A stretch of 18,196 nucleotides of DNA from positions 1-18,196 of the forward strand of contig JBGOTQ010000131.1 of the NCBI GenBank assembly GCA_041476565.1. Reading direction: 5' to 3'. Below are positions 1-6,064 of this stretch, piece after piece. A program made the position numbers and the translations under genes. The stretch's first letter is position 1, and each line of letters opens with the position of its first letter. Origin of the DNA: DATKMG01 sp041476565 (GTDB lineage Bacteria; Acidobacteriota; Terriglobia; Versatilivoradales; Versatilivoraceae). The notes below the pieces were generated by a model. That model was not told where the DNA came from. It made no database searches and was given only the letters and a program-made list of their open reading frames with translations.

Positions 1-21
1 CTCTCATCGGCCGCTCTCATC
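1..21. repeat. Short direct repeat CTCTCATC, 13-bp period
   Basis: CTCTCATC occurs at 1-8 and 14-21, separated by GGCCG. It sits at the cut edge of the window, so more copies may lie to the left. Together with the GTGGAA sites just downstream it suggests a protein-binding block (iteron, oriT-flanking or partition-type) ahead of the element's first gene. Two copies of an 8-mer are weak evidence alone. Confidence 0.35.
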
Positions 22-24
22 ACA

Positions 25-53
25 GTGGAAGCATTGTGGAAACCTGTTTCCAC
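25..53. promoter_or_regulatory. GTGGAA half-site array with perfect palindrome
   Basis: GTGGAA occurs at 25-30 and again 11 bp later (36-41), about one helical turn. The second copy is the left arm of a perfect palindrome: GTGGAAAC at 36-43, spacer CT, and GTTTCCAC at 46-53. It lies 41 bp upstream of the preferred ATG (94) of the first gene. This fits an operator or a TraK/StbA/ParB-type binding site. The adjacent gene encodes a small basic HTH-like protein that could bind it. The binding partner is inference. Confidence 0.5.
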
Positions 54-93
54 TTCGCATTCTTCTATCCCTTTTAAGGATGACAGGTTATCG

Positions 94-561
94 ATGGCTG
101 GAAAACCCTATCAGTCCCTTTTGGTTCCTTATGAACAGGAGATCCTGCAATTCCGAAGCAGAAGGCCACCCATGCCCTATGCGCAGATTGTCGAGTATCT
201 TCGACAGCAGCACGGCCTCACCATTCAACGGGCGGCGATCTTCAAGTTTGTCAAAGTCCGATCCCGGGGACGAAAAGTCTATTGCTTCGCTCGAAAACGT
301 GAACCAGCGAGCAAAAATTGTCAAAAGGAAATTCTGACAGCGAGCATCCCCCTCCTGAAGCCTTCTAGTCTGCAGACGAAAGATCCATGGGAGGCCATTG
401 AGCGACTCAAGAAAGATGCCCAAGCCCGGAGTCATTCCAGGAAAGAGCCGTTGCTGAAGACCTTCATTCCCAGCAACCAGTACAACCTGACTCGTCTGAG
501 TCCCGAAGAAGCTGAGGCCTTCAAGAAAAAACTCTCCCAGGAAATCGACAAACGAGAATGA
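94..561 (+). CDS. Small basic DNA-binding protein, TraK-like (tentative)
   Basis: About 156 residues from ATG 94. A GTG at 25 would extend it by 23 residues but has no ribosome site and overlaps the palindrome; AAGGA at 76-80 is a weak site 13 nt before ATG 94. Residues ~27-55 (PYAQIVEYLRQQHGLTI then FKFVKVR) look like a helix-turn-helix of the kind seen in TraK/StbA-like oriT- or stb-binding proteins. The middle is Lys/Arg-rich and uncharacterised. The C-terminus (LSPEEAEAFKKKL) is a short charged helix. Its stop overlaps the next ATG as ATGA, so it is translationally coupled to a P-loop ATPase, as TraK is followed by TraL in IncP plasmids. The likely role is binding the palindromic block upstream. 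The family assignment rests on pattern and context only. Confidence 0.5.
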   Translation: MAGKPYQSLLVPYEQEILQFRSRRPPMPYAQIVEYLRQQHGLTIQRAAIFKFVKVRSRGRKVYCFARKREPASKNCQKEILTASIPLLKPSSLQTKDPWEAIERLKKDAQARSHSRKEPLLKTFIPSNQYNLTRLSPEEAEAFKKKLSQEIDKRE

Positions 562-1355
562 CCTTGTCTTCGAAACCCCTATTCACCACCCCCTCCAAGG
601 GAGGCAGGGGCAAGTCAACTGCCGCTCGATTTCTGGTTGCCTGCCTCCGTGAGCGTAAGGCCAATCCCCTTCCCCTCGATCCTGACGATGAGATCAAGGC
701 CATCCGGCGCTTCTTACCGAAAACACTGCCTGTCGAAATCAAGAAGAAATCGTCTCACGACATCCTCGTACAAAAGGTGCTGAGCGCTGATCATCCACTA
801 ATCCTGGTTGATCTCGAAGCGGGCAGGGGACCAGGGACCCTCGACTGGTTCCTTGATGTTCCATTTGGCGATCTCCGGTCGCTCGGGGTTAGGTTTGTCT
901 GTATGGGGTCGATCACCAGTTCTCCCGATGGCGTTCAGTCCTTCTTGAACTGGGTCAGTATCCTTAAGGAGCAAGTTTCTTATTTGGTCCTCAAGAACCT
1001 TAAGGACGGCGAATGTCTACCCGACTACGAAACCACGTCAGCGGCCGTCTGCTTTCGCGAGCAGCTGGTTCCACACCACCTCACCCTTCCGCAACTCGAC
1101 GAGGAGTATCACACGGAGCTGGAGCGGCTGAATCTGATCATCAGCGAATTCTTGGATCGCTGCTCTGGAATCTCGGCCAGGGGACAGCAGGCCCATCGGG
1201 CCCCTTCTCTCCGGTCTGGCAGTCAGAGCCCGTTTGCGGAACCCCCAACACAGAATTTATCAGGAGTTGGCCAAGGCGCAGGATTTGCTCCTGCCGATTC
1301 GTCTTTAGCCGGATTCCCAACAAGGAGTGAATTGCTGAAATGGAAAGAGGGATAG
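558..1355 (+). CDS. ParA/TraL-like P-loop ATPase, C-terminus probably frameshifted
   Basis: Residues 14-21 are KGGRGKST, the deviant Walker A of ParA/MinD/TraL ATPases (signature Lys14 plus Lys19). A Walker-B-like strand LILVDLEAG sits near 81-89 (Asp85), and VLKNLKD near 144-150 resembles the base-contacting strand of the fold. The start overlaps the upstream stop (ATGA). Such ATPases partner small DNA-binding proteins in plasmid partition, stability or transfer. Oddity: from about residue 200 the frame gives a low-complexity Ser/Gly/Ala/Pro tail. The +1 frame from 1138 onward instead reads a protein-like stretch (IAALESRPGD... then QELAKAQDLLLPIRL) ending at TAG 1306-1308. That suggests a one-base indel between about 1138 and 1180, by mutation or sequencing error. 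The intact ancestor would be about 250 residues. Confidence 0.6.
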   Translation: MTLSSKPLFTTPSKGGRGKSTAARFLVACLRERKANPLPLDPDDEIKAIRRFLPKTLPVEIKKKSSHDILVQKVLSADHPLILVDLEAGRGPGTLDWFLDVPFGDLRSLGVRFVCMGSITSSPDGVQSFLNWVSILKEQVSYLVLKNLKDGECLPDYETTSAAVCFREQLVPHHLTLPQLDEEYHTELERLNLIISEFLDRCSGISARGQQAHRAPSLRSGSQSPFAEPPTQNLSGVGQGAGFAPADSSLAGFPTRSELLKWKEG

Positions 1356-1405
1356 ATTCCGATAAGGCGGGGCCAGGGGAATTCCATTCGAAGGTGGGAC
1401 GGGAA

Positions 1406-1621
1406 ATGCACTACATTCAATTGGCTGAAAAGCATTTCAGCATCAGAGAGCTGTCAGATCTTTGGAATCTTTCCAGAGACTCGGTACGACGCCTATTCGA
1501 GAATGAGCCTGGCGTTGTTGTCTTCAAAAAGGATAAACCGCACAGGAGAACTTATAAGACCTTGAGAATTCCTGAAAGCGTGGCACTCCGTGTCTACCGA
1601 ACAAATCTGGTCGTTAAGTAA
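1406..1621 (+). CDS. Small excisionase-like HTH protein
   Basis: 71 residues from ATG 1406, preceded by AAGGTGG at 1391-1397. An ATG at 1340 would add 22 unremarkable residues and overlap the ATPase reading frame. Residues ~8-27 (EKHFSIRELSDLWNLSRDSV) form a winged-helix/MerR-type HTH, followed by RRLFENEPGVVVF and a TLRIPESVALRVY end. This matches the layout of small DNA-binding proteins that accompany tyrosine integrases in Acidobacteriota elements. Likely role: recombination directionality factor or regulator of int. It is convergent with the integrase and the two genes overlap by 8 bp at their 3' ends. Function is inferred from fold and position. Confidence 0.6.
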   Translation: MHYIQLAEKHFSIRELSDLWNLSRDSVRRLFENEPGVVVFKKDKPHRRTYKTLRIPESVALRVYRTNLVVK

Positions 1622-2711
1622 AAGAATCCCAACTCTTCCTGACAGACTCTTCCAATTGTTCCTGACGAGACTTTACCCAAGGGGCATAATGTTTCTCGGT
1701 AATCTTGATGGAGCTATGACCCAATAGAACAGCAACTTGTTCCAAAGGGACTCTCTTCTGCAGCAATTCGACGGCAAATGTATCGCGGAAGCGATGGGCA
1801 TGACCGCCCTCGACTCCAGCTAAACTAAACAGCGTAGACAGGCTTCTGGCGAAGTTGCCGACTCGAGTCGTGATCTTTCCATTGCCGGTCCAAAAGTAAT
1901 ATTTCCGACTCGATTTTTCGATTCCTCTAAGGCTATCCAAGACAAACTCCGGTAGTGGCAAATAGACCGGCACACCTGTTTTTTGAGTATAAAGGAAGAG
2001 CTTATCGCCTTTAAGCCGGTCTTCGGAGAAAGTAATTACATCGCCGATACGCATCCCCGAGTATCTCAGGAGCAAAACTAGGGCTCGAAGCTTTTTGGCG
2101 TTGGCTTGCCCTGTCTTTCGATTGCTGTCCGGGTACTTCTCACAAGCACAAAGAATCGCTTGCATCTCCTCTTTCGTAAATGGCAATGTGGGGGGATGAC
2201 TTATCCTCGGCCGACTCATACCCAAAGCTGGGTTTTCCTTAATCCACTTGCTGATCAAACAGAATCTAAAGAATGAACGGAGCCTTTCCAGTTTTTTCTG
2301 ACTTGAGATGGCGCCATCTTTCCATGCAGCGCGAAATGCTCTCAAATCATCGACAGTGATCTCATGAATGCAACGGAGACCTTTGTCCTGGCAATAAGGA
2401 ATGAATTGCTTTCTCAATAATACACTAAGCTTCTTAATTGTCGATTCTTTGAGATACCTGGCTTGGGCGTCAATGAAGAACTTTTCAACTGCATCTGTAA
2501 TTGCGACTTTTTCCGTGTGATTATTCGTGCCTCCGTCAGCTTCCCATTGCCGCACTAATTCTTGGGCGGCCTCCCAATTACTCAGGTCGAGAGCCTTGCG
2601 GATTTTTTCTCCTGCCAGTGACCCCTCCACATGAATAGGACACTTGCAACGACGGTACCTCCTTGAAGTATGAGGGCAACTCTTCAGATGCCTGCGAAAG
2701 ATGACTAACAT
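1614..2711 (-). CDS. Tyrosine recombinase / site-specific integrase
   Basis: 365 residues from ATG 2711; a GTG at 2747 would add 12 residues, and neither start has a clear ribosome site. Catalytic residues of the family are all visible (numbering from ATG 2711): Arg221 in SGMRIGD, Lys244 in YTQKTG, His306-x-x-Arg309 in HRFRDTF, His332 in LLGHSS and the nucleophile Tyr342 in HYAPW. An SAM-like N-terminal core-binding domain spans roughly 65-165. The extreme N-terminus carries a Cys/His cluster (CPHTSRRYRRCKCPIH) that could bind zinc. It excises or integrates the element, most likely at the tRNA-Ser gene whose 3' end lies 86 bp from its start. It appears intact. Confidence 0.9.
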   Translation of the reverse strand: MLVIFRRHLKSCPHTSRRYRRCKCPIHVEGSLAGEKIRKALDLSNWEAAQELVRQWEADGGTNNHTEKVAITDAVEKFFIDAQARYLKESTIKKLSVLLRKQFIPYCQDKGLRCIHEITVDDLRAFRAAWKDGAISSQKKLERLRSFFRFCLISKWIKENPALGMSRPRISHPPTLPFTKEEMQAILCACEKYPDSNRKTGQANAKKLRALVLLLRYSGMRIGDVITFSEDRLKGDKLFLYTQKTGVPVYLPLPEFVLDSLRGIEKSSRKYYFWTGNGKITTRVGNFARSLSTLFSLAGVEGGHAHRFRDTFAVELLQKRVPLEQVAVLLGHSSIKITEKHYAPWVKSRQEQLEESVRKSWDSFT

Positions 2712-2796
2712 GGCTGCAGTATACAACGAACCACGCGTATTACCCACGCGAATCTTTATACTTTTTATAAGTTATTGATTTTATTGATGTTAGTTA
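2712..2796. promoter_or_regulatory. AT-rich int upstream / probable att-flanking region
   Basis: This 85-bp stretch separates the integrase start from the tRNA 3' end. It holds CCACGCG direct repeats at 2731-2737 and 2744-2750 (13-bp period), a very AT-rich tract at 2751-2796, and TTATTGAT direct repeats at 2772-2779 and 2781-2788 (9-bp period). Such short repeats beside a tRNA attachment site could be integrase arm-type or excisionase sites, and the AT tract could supply the int promoter on the minus strand (TATAAA-like strings). None of these roles can be proven from sequence alone. Confidence 0.4.
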
Positions 2797-2825
2797 TGGC
2801 GGAGAGGGCGGGATTCGAACCCGCG
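2797..2825. other. Putative attachment site (tRNA-Ser 3' end)
   Basis: The 3' end of the tRNA gene, including the T arm and acceptor strand, faces the integrase. In tRNA-targeting elements the att core is usually a copy of this segment, so that integration restores an intact tRNA. The tRNA here is complete with CCA, as expected. The second core copy is not in the window, so the exact core cannot be fixed. Confidence 0.4.
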
Positions 2826-2890
2826 TGGGAGTGATTAGCCCCCAAACCGCTTTCGAGGCGGCCCCGTTACGACCACTTCGGTACCTCTCC
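2797..2890 (-). tRNA. tRNA-Ser (anticodon CGA)
   Basis: On the minus strand, 5' GGAGAGG (2890-2884) pairs with 3' CCTCTCC (2807-2801), followed by discriminator G and an encoded CCA ending at 2797. The anticodon arm is GCCGC-CTCGAAA-GCGGT, giving anticodon CGA, which reads UCG serine codons. A long variable arm, as expected for a class II tRNA-Ser, precedes the T arm GCGGG-TTCGAAT-CCCGC. Total length is 94 nt. It begins 34 bp after the tadA stop on the same strand, so it may be co-transcribed. Its 3' half is probably the attachment site of the element at the left. Confidence 0.95.
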
Positions 2891-2924
2891 GCAAAGGAAT
2901 GGGGAAGTCGAGTCGCTCGGTCCC

Positions 2925-3440
2925 CTAATGAGTCCGTGCTCGCGGTCTCTTTTGTCGAAAGAACTCTCTGAGCAATTTGCCAGCGTCTTCTTGGAGCACT
3001 CCGGATATCACCTCGACCCGATGGTTCAGAAAACTGGCCCCCAGCAGACTCAAGTGAGAATCAACAGCGCCGGCCTTGGGGTCCCGTGCCCCGTAAACCA
3101 GCGTGTGGAGCCTGCCATGCACCAATGCAGCCGCACACATCGCACAGGGTTCCAGCGTGCAATAAAGCGTTGCTGAAGTCAATCGGTAATTTCCCAGGCG
3201 TCGCGCGGCCTGCCGTAGTGCCACAATTTCTGCGTGAGCGCAAGGATCGGTTCGGGAAATGGTCTGATTCCATCCGCGACCAATCACCCGGTCGCGCCAG
3301 ACTACTACGGCGCCTACAGGTACTTCTTCCCGTTCCAAGGCTCGACGGGCCAAAACGAGGGCTGTTCTCATGTACTTCAAATGAAGCTCCAACGGATCCT
3401 TGCTCCCGGACCCCAGACTATTGTGGCTTTCGTAGTCCAT
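2925..3440 (-). CDS. tadA: tRNA-specific adenosine deaminase TadA
   Basis: 171 residues. It deaminates A34 of tRNA-Arg(ACG) to inosine in the cytoplasm. The zinc site is complete: His69-Ala-Glu71 in CAHAEIVAL and Cys99-x-x-Cys102 in LEPCAMC. MRTALVLARRALEREEVPVG near residues 24-43 matches the family N-terminus; the first ~20 residues are a non-conserved extension. The ATG at 3440 has GGAG five bases upstream, supporting this start over the internal Met at residue 24. The start lies inside the end of the PilZ gene (23-bp overlap), so translation is probably coupled. A tRNA-Ser gene follows 34 bp downstream. Confidence 0.95.
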   Translation of the reverse strand: MDYESHNSLGSGSKDPLELHLKYMRTALVLARRALEREEVPVGAVVVWRDRVIGRGWNQTISRTDPCAHAEIVALRQAARRLGNYRLTSATLYCTLEPCAMCAAALVHGRLHTLVYGARDPKAGAVDSHLSLLGASFLNHRVEVISGVLQEDAGKLLREFFRQKRPRARTH

Positions 3441-3801
3441 GGTGACTCCGGAACTCCTCCTCGACTTCCTGGACCTGGTTGGTATTCAGTAACACCAGAT
3501 TGCGCAGACGTTCGAATCCATCGACTTCGATCTGCCTGAACTCGATTGCCATTCCGATCTCATCAACCCGGCTGACCCGGCCCAGGATCTCGATGCAGGC
3601 CGCGTCCCTCGACTCCCCCAGGAACACTCGTAACTGGCATTCTGTGTTCAAGGGCAGCTTTTCGCGGGCCTCCAGGTACAACCCATTCATGCTCAAATTC
3701 CGCGTCTGCTGCGTGAAAATCACACCGTCTCGGGTTACCAGTTCGACCTTGACCCTGGCTGGAACACGAGTAAACTCCCGCTGATTGGGCCGCATGGTCA
3801 T
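3418..3801 (-). CDS. PilZ-domain protein (cyclic-di-GMP binding)
   Basis: 127 residues from ATG 3801; a GTG at 3810 lies only 2 nt from the GGAGG and is less likely, while ATG 3801 has that GGAGG at 11 nt. It is a single-domain PilZ protein with the two c-di-GMP motifs: RxxxR as R8-EFT-R12, and NxSxxG as NLSMNG (35-40). Such stand-alone PilZ proteins act as second-messenger receptors controlling motility, secretion or exopolysaccharide. The C-terminus (VQEVEEEFRSHHG) is charged. It is the first gene of the PilZ-tadA-tRNA unit. Its partner cannot be deduced here. Confidence 0.85.
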   Translation of the reverse strand: MTMRPNQREFTRVPARVKVELVTRDGVIFTQQTRNLSMNGLYLEAREKLPLNTECQLRVFLGESRDAACIEILGRVSRVDEIGMAIEFRQIEVDGFERLRNLVLLNTNQVQEVEEEFRSHHGLRKPQ

Positions 3802-4170
3802 CTCTCGCACTTCCTCCCGCCTTAAGCTTCTGCCGATTGGGCCAGCTCTCTAAGCACCCGAGGGCATCCGGCATGAAGCGTCAATCAATTAGATCATAAA
3901 TTGAAGCGGGATGGGCAAAGGTTATCGCACGGGGTACAACCAAGAGTGACGGACAACGGAGAAACCAGGCCAGGGCTCCGATGGTCCCCCTCTGTACGTC
4001 ACTTTTGATCGCACCAATCGCCCAAGCCGGATTGAAGCCTACTCCGGGTTGTGATATGAAGGGGGCACTGGATGTCATCTTGGTGGAGATGGATCTTGGC
4101 AGCACAATGCTCCCCTCCTGATTCAGGAGGGGGCACGGGGGTGGTCCGGTACATTAAGCGACATCCAGCT
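3802..4170. other. Intergenic region without a supportable gene
   Basis: About 370 bp between the PilZ start and the 3' end of the VCBS/ASPIC-UnbV gene. A 74-codon minus-strand frame (3881-4105) has no ribosome site and no recognisable motif, so I do not call it. The only clear structure is the hairpin at 4112-4132. The part nearest the PilZ gene presumably carries its promoter, but no convincing -35/-10 pair stands out. Confidence 0.5.
4112..4132. repeat. Compact hairpin CCCCTCCTGA / TCAGGAGGGG
   Basis: A perfect 10-bp inverted repeat with a 1-base centre: CCCCTCCTGA at 4112-4121 and TCAGGAGGGG at 4123-4132. It lies 38 bp downstream of the stop of the minus-strand VCBS/ASPIC-UnbV gene. There is no T-run after it, so it is more like a REP-type hairpin than a classical intrinsic terminator, though it may still protect or end the operon mRNA. 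CCCCTCC/GGAGGGG also occurs in the element at 17941-18083. Confidence 0.6.
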
Positions 4171-5988
4171 TCAATTGGCACCTTTGCCCTCGGTCACCGT
4201 CAAAACTTGATCGGCTCTGACATCCGTCAGGACTTGTTCCGTTCCGCTGGGCCAGTGGATTTCTAGCCTTTCGACCTTGTTGGCCGTTCCCAGGCCGAAA
4301 TGAACTCGCTTGTCACTGGAAGAGTTGTACCCCACAGTCGTTGTGGCATGGTTGTATTGGGCCCCATCGGCTGTAGTCAATTTGATCCTCGCCCCAAGCC
4401 CGTCCCGGTTGCTCTTTGTGCCGATGAGGGAGAGGAGCAGCCAGTGATTTCCATTTTGGGTCCGATTCATCAGGATCTGAGGTTTGGAGTTCAAGACCGC
4501 CACGACCACATCGATCTTCCCGTCATTATTGAAGTCTCCAAAAGCGGCACCCCGATGGGCCATAGAGACATTGAAGTCCGGACCGGCGAGTGGACCGACA
4601 TCCTTGAAGGTCAAGTTCCCATTGTTCCGAAACAAGGAGTTGGGCAGCTCGTAAGGACGATGTTCAACTTCCATCGAGTTGTCGAGGATAGCCGCATCGG
4701 CGGTAAAGAGGTCTTTGTAGCCATCGTTGTCGAAATCAAAAATCCCTACCCCCCAAGCCGTCAGCCGACTGGTTTGAACAGTCAAGCCCGACATGCTGGT
4801 GACTTCTTCAAACTGGTCTCCCAGATTTTTGTAGAGCGGGAAAGTGTCCCCAAACATGGCCGTGTGGAAGATTTCCGGTTTTCCATCGTTGTCCAAGTCC
4901 CGAAAGTCAGCGCCCATCCCGGCCACGGTCCTTCCCATTTCATTGAAGGCCACACCATTCAAGATGGCCACTTCAGAAAATGTGCCATTGCCGTTATTAT
5001 GGAAGAGGAAGTTCCGAAAAGTGTCATTGGAAACGAAAATATCCTCGAACCCGTCGTTGTCGTAATCAGCTAAAGCAATACCCATGCCTTTTCCGGCGTG
5101 CTTGGCTATCCCAGACTGCTCCGATACATCCGTGAAGGTGCCGTCTCCGTTATTCTTATAAAGGATGTTGGGTAGACCCTCGAAATTGTTGGGGGAGCAA
5201 TAAGCCGGAATGTCCTGTAAGGTGCAATGAGGAGCCGTAGGGATTGAGTAGCTCAAGTAGCTGTTAACAAAGAGGTCCAGAAGTCCGTCATTGTTATAAT
5301 CAATCCAGCCTGCAGTAATAGCCCAAACCTTCCCGTGTTTCGGAATGACCCCCGTAACCCCGGCCTTTTCTGTCACGTCGCTAAAGGTTCCATCACCATT
5401 ATTGTGGAACAGTTGGTTGTGGTTGTAACCACATACGTAAAGGTCCACAAATCCATCATTGTCGTAATCTCCTGCAGCCACGCCCATGCAATAACCAATC
5501 CCTTTCAGACCGGCTCTTTCCGTGACGTCGGTGAAAGTCCCATTACCATTACTGTGAAAGAGCCGATTGAAGTAAGCTGGATTGGATTTGTCCATGCCCG
5601 GGATAGTGGCGCCATTGGGGAAGTAAATGTCGAGGAAACCATCGTTATCATAGTCAAAGGCAGCGACGCCACCCATCATCGTCTCGATGGAGTACTTGAT
5701 TGAGGTCACGCTGTTCTTCAGCACAAAATCTATTCCCGAGCGAGGGAGTGTGTTCTCAAAGAGAATCGGGGCCTGTTGGTTCTTGGGGGCAGCCTGAACC
5801 CTCGCCGAGCCCGGGCCTTTGGGCGTTGGGGTTTTCCCGGGAGCCTGTGCTCTGCATAAAGGGACGAGTATCAGGCTCAGGAACAGGATCACTAACCCCA
5901 AGGGAAGCTGGAGGCCCAACGGCTCTGGAGGGAAGAGGCTCCGGATTCGGCCTGGCTGCAAGAGTTCCCGGCAAGGTAAATTGATCAA
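4171..5988 (-). CDS. Secreted VCBS/FG-GAP repeat protein with ASPIC/UnbV domain (CRTAC1-like)
   Basis: 605 residues if translation starts at TTG 5988, which has AGGAG five bases upstream (5994-5998). The frame stays open to a TTG at 6063 without a ribosome site. After a basic n-region (CRELLQPGRIRS) comes a hydrophobic signal core (LGLVILFLSLILVPLC) and a likely cleavage after AQA, so it is exported. The body has at least seven Ca-binding VCBS/FG-GAP blades with D-x-[DN]-NDG cores (DYDNDGFLDIY, DYDNDGFVDLY, DYNNDGLLDLF, DYDNDGFEDIF, DLDNDGKPEIF, DFDNDGYKDLF, DFNNDGKIDVV), giving a beta-propeller. The last ~75 residues (LGARIKLTTADG... VERLEIHWPSG) are an ASPIC/UnbV domain. Function in bacteria is unproven; a glycan- or protein-binding surface role is inferred. 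It lies 76 bp after the GH67-like gene and is probably the last gene of its operon. Confidence 0.88.
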   Translation of the reverse strand: MINLPCRELLQPGRIRSLFPPEPLGLQLPLGLVILFLSLILVPLCRAQAPGKTPTPKGPGSARVQAAPKNQQAPILFENTLPRSGIDFVLKNSVTSIKYSIETMMGGVAAFDYDNDGFLDIYFPNGATIPGMDKSNPAYFNRLFHSNGNGTFTDVTERAGLKGIGYCMGVAAGDYDNDGFVDLYVCGYNHNQLFHNNGDGTFSDVTEKAGVTGVIPKHGKVWAITAGWIDYNNDGLLDLFVNSYLSYSIPTAPHCTLQDIPAYCSPNNFEGLPNILYKNNGDGTFTDVSEQSGIAKHAGKGMGIALADYDNDGFEDIFVSNDTFRNFLFHNNGNGTFSEVAILNGVAFNEMGRTVAGMGADFRDLDNDGKPEIFHTAMFGDTFPLYKNLGDQFEEVTSMSGLTVQTSRLTAWGVGIFDFDNDGYKDLFTADAAILDNSMEVEHRPYELPNSLFRNNGNLTFKDVGPLAGPDFNVSMAHRGAAFGDFNNDGKIDVVVAVLNSKPQILMNRTQNGNHWLLLSLIGTKSNRDGLGARIKLTTADGAQYNHATTTVGYNSSSDKRVHFGLGTANKVERLEIHWPSGTEQVLTDVRADQVLTVTEGKGAN

Positions 5989-6064
5989 ATATTCTCCTAC
6001 CGCTGCAAGCTTTGCGCTTCCCGCCAGGCCTGGTGTGGCTTGGATATCGACCAGCAATTGCAAT

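Larger units (their letters stand above)
1..2796. mobile_element. End of an integrated genetic element next to tRNA-Ser
   Basis: Seen: a tyrosine recombinase gene starts within 90 bp of the 3' end of a tRNA-Ser gene and reads away from it. Behind it lie a small HTH protein, a P-loop ATPase and a small basic protein. Known: integrative elements often use the 3' end of a tRNA as attachment site and keep int beside it. Inferred: positions 1-2796 are one end of an integrated conjugative or mobilizable element, and the tRNA marks the chromosome boundary. The other end and the second att copy would lie left of the window. The rightward genes (tadA, PilZ) look chromosomal. Whether the element is still mobile is unclear because the ATPase gene looks frameshifted. 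Confidence 0.6.

Noticed and set aside
142..148. ATCCTGC, resembling the IncP-type nick core
   Set aside because: It is a 7-mer inside the first coding region with no flanking relaxase-type inverted repeat, so chance is the simplest explanation.
3881..4105. 74-codon minus-strand frame in the gap upstream of the PilZ gene
   Set aside because: No ribosome site and no recognisable domain; part of the frame is in noncoding-looking sequence.
4112..4132. Classical intrinsic terminator
   Set aside because: The hairpin is strong but has no T-run on either strand, so it is listed as a REP-like hairpin instead.
4300..5073. 257-codon plus-strand frame
   Set aside because: Antisense to the VCBS repeats; it reflects the repeated GTCATTATTG-type codons of the blades and has no family features.
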